From Arthrobacter frigidicola (GTDB lineage: Bacteria; Actinomycetota; Actinomycetes; Actinomycetales; Micrococcaceae), in NCBI GenBank assembly GCA_003602285.1, contig QZVU01000005.1, positions 62,001 through 126,000 on the forward strand: DNA of 64,000 nt, read 5' to 3'. How positions within the stretch are numbered: the stretch's first letter is position 1; each line of letters opens with the position of its first letter. Positions 62,885 to 64,000 of the stretch are shown here, one piece after another. The position numbers and the translations under genes were made by a program. The notes beneath the pieces are model-generated. The model worked only from the letters and a program-made list of their open reading frames with translations. It was not told where the DNA came from and did no database searches.

Positions 62885-63542
62885 GCAGCACCTCCAGGAG
62901 CTTTTCCGCGCTGTCGACGACCGCGATCGCGCCGGCCTCCTCGAGCTCGCCCGGCGCGGCGAAGCCCCAGGACACTCCCACGCAGCCAAGCCCATTATCG
63001 GCCGCCCCCAGCACGTCGTGCGAGCGGTCTCCGACCATGATCGCGCTGCCGTAGTGGCCTGAGTGTTCCGCCAGCGCCGCGGCGATGATGGGTTTCTTTC
63101 CCGGCAGTGCAGCGGCGGCACGTTCGTCCCGCGGTGCCCCGTGGACCGAGTCGAACAGGCCGATCATGTCCTGGGCGGTCAGCAGTTCCTCGGCGAGCCA
63201 CTCCGGTTTCTGGGTGGCCACGGCCACCCGGGCTCCGTCCGCGCGCAGCTCCCGCACGCAGTCGGCGATCCCCGGGTAGGGGCGGCTTTGGGCCATGCCG
63301 ACGGAGCGGTAGCCGGCGCGGTAGGCGCCCATCACCGGGTCGATGAGGTGTTCGGGCACGCCGGCGATGTTCCGCAGCGAGGTGACCAGTGCGGGCCCCA
63401 CCATGCTCGAGACCACGCGCGGGTCAGGAACAGGCAGCCCGTGCTCCCGCAGGGCCGCTTCGATGCCTCCGGTGATCGACCCGGCGGGGTCGATCAGGGT
63501 TCCGTCGAGGTCGAAGAGGACGAGCGCCTGCGAATTAGTCAC
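62871..63542 (-). CDS. HAD-family phosphatase (phosphoglycolate phosphatase-like)
   Basis: 223 residues. Nucleophile motif FDLDGT (Asp11, Asp13), helical cap domain, VATQKPEWLAE (motif II) and MVGDRSHDVLGA (motif IV). Likely acts on a small phosphorylated metabolite. GTG 63542 is the first reasonable start. Overlaps plsC by 14 bases. Confidence 0.87.
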   Translation of the reverse strand: MTNSQALVLFDLDGTLIDPAGSITGGIEAALREHGLPVPDPRVVSSMVGPALVTSLRNIAGVPEHLIDPVMGAYRAGYRSVGMAQSRPYPGIADCVRELRADGARVAVATQKPEWLAEELLTAQDMIGLFDSVHGAPRDERAAAALPGKKPIIAAALAEHSGHYGSAIMVGDRSHDVLGAADNGLGCVGVSWGFAAPGELEEAGAIAVVDSAEKLLEVLRGNL

Positions 63543-63601
63543 CGGGCAAGTTTGCCACAAGGCACCCCGCCCGCCGCACTCCTATTCCCCGCAGGGAATG
63601 T

Positions 63602-64000
63602 TTAGGAGGACGCCGGGAGGATCTCCGCGAGGAAGGTGCCGGTGTGGCTCCTCTCGCTGCGCGCGACCTGTTCCGGGGTGCCGGTGGCGATGACCTCGCC
63701 GCCGCCGGAGCCGCCGTCGGGTCCGAGGTCGATCACCCAGTCGGCGCTCTTGATCACATCGAGGTTGTGCTCGATCGTGATCACGGTGTTCCCCTTGTCT
63801 ACCAGGCCCTGCAGGACCAGGAGGAGCTTGCGGATGTCCTCGAAGTGGAGCCCGGTGGTCGGCTCGTCGAGCACGTACACGCTGCGGCCGTTGGAACGCT
63901 TCTGCAGTTCGCTGGCGAGCTTGACGCGCTGCGCCTCGCCTCCCGAAAGGGTGGTGGCGGGCTGGCCCAGCCGGACGTAGCCGAGGCCGACCTCGACGAG
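63602..64000 (-). CDS. uvrA: Excinuclease ABC subunit A, C-terminal part (cut by window edge)
   Basis: The last 132 residues of Uvr[16 protein letters not shown] signature, [12 protein letters not shown] Walker B and [22 protein letters not shown] with the end of the protein. The rest lies beyond 64000. The uvrA-HAD-plsC-uvrC order keeps the repair genes close. Confidence 0.98.
   Translation of the reverse strand, partial: LVEVGLGYVRLGQPATTLSGGEAQRVKLASELQKRSNGRSVYVLDEPTTGLHFEDIRKLLLVLQGLVDKGNTVITIEHNLDVIKSADWVIDLGPDGGSGGGEVIATGTPEQVARSERSHTGTFLAEILPASS

Overview
The window is core chromosome of a high-GC Gram-positive bacterium, most likely an Arthrobacter-like member of the Micrococcaceae. 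The inference rests on strong G/C third-position bias, frequent GTG starts, WhiA, OpcA, SufR, an ANTAR regulator, a BioYMN biotin transporter and a GT4-type GlgA. I see no insertion sequence, prophage, CRISPR array, tRNA or rRNA. Genes are densely packed, often with ATGA or GTGA overlaps, and several convergent pairs are separated by clean hairpins.

Left part (1-12.9 kb): a phosphotransferase fragment, an unrecognised protein, a 5'-truncated RidA-like remnant next to a ZIP metal transporter, an opine-dehydrogenase-like gene with a possible leader peptide, a winged-helix regulator and a GAF-ANTAR regulator. Then comes a fatty-acid module: thiolase, large FabG4-like reductase, MaoC hydratase and kynureninase on the minus strand, divergent from a TetR regulator and an acyl-CoA oxidase. 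A near-perfect 13-bp inverted repeat lies between the two transcription units.

Middle (12.9-34 kb): glgA/glgC for alpha-glucan synthesis (divergent), a DSD1-type PLP enzyme, aminopeptidase N, a lipoate ligase with its accessory domain at the N-terminus, zinc-free ribosomal protein L31, a lipoprotein, a TrmH methyltransferase, an ABC ATPase, serB, an MFS transporter, two SDR reductases, DUF3099/small zinc-ribbon/SURF1, an ABC-F protein and bioY-bioM-bioN.

Right part (34-64 kb): the suf iron-sulfur operon (sufR-sufB-sufD-Rieske-sufC-sufT, without sufS/sufU), an ABC exporter with ctaA, ctaB, the pentose-phosphate operon tkt-tal-pgi-zwf-opcA-pgl, then on the opposite strand gap-pgk-tpiA-secG, sodA, uvrC-rapZ-yvcK-whiA, a HAD phosphatase with a PlsC acyltransferase, and the 3' end of uvrA. 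From memory this gene order parallels the Rv1420-Rv1466 region of Mycobacterium tuberculosis, so it is an old actinobacterial synteny block.

Nothing here looks like a wholly new system. The points most worth a second look are the proline-rich leader ORF before the opine-dehydrogenase-like gene, the truncated RidA, the TetR operator, the suf operon lacking its sulfur-donor genes, the permuted lipoate ligase and a recurring pattern of leaderless promoters.
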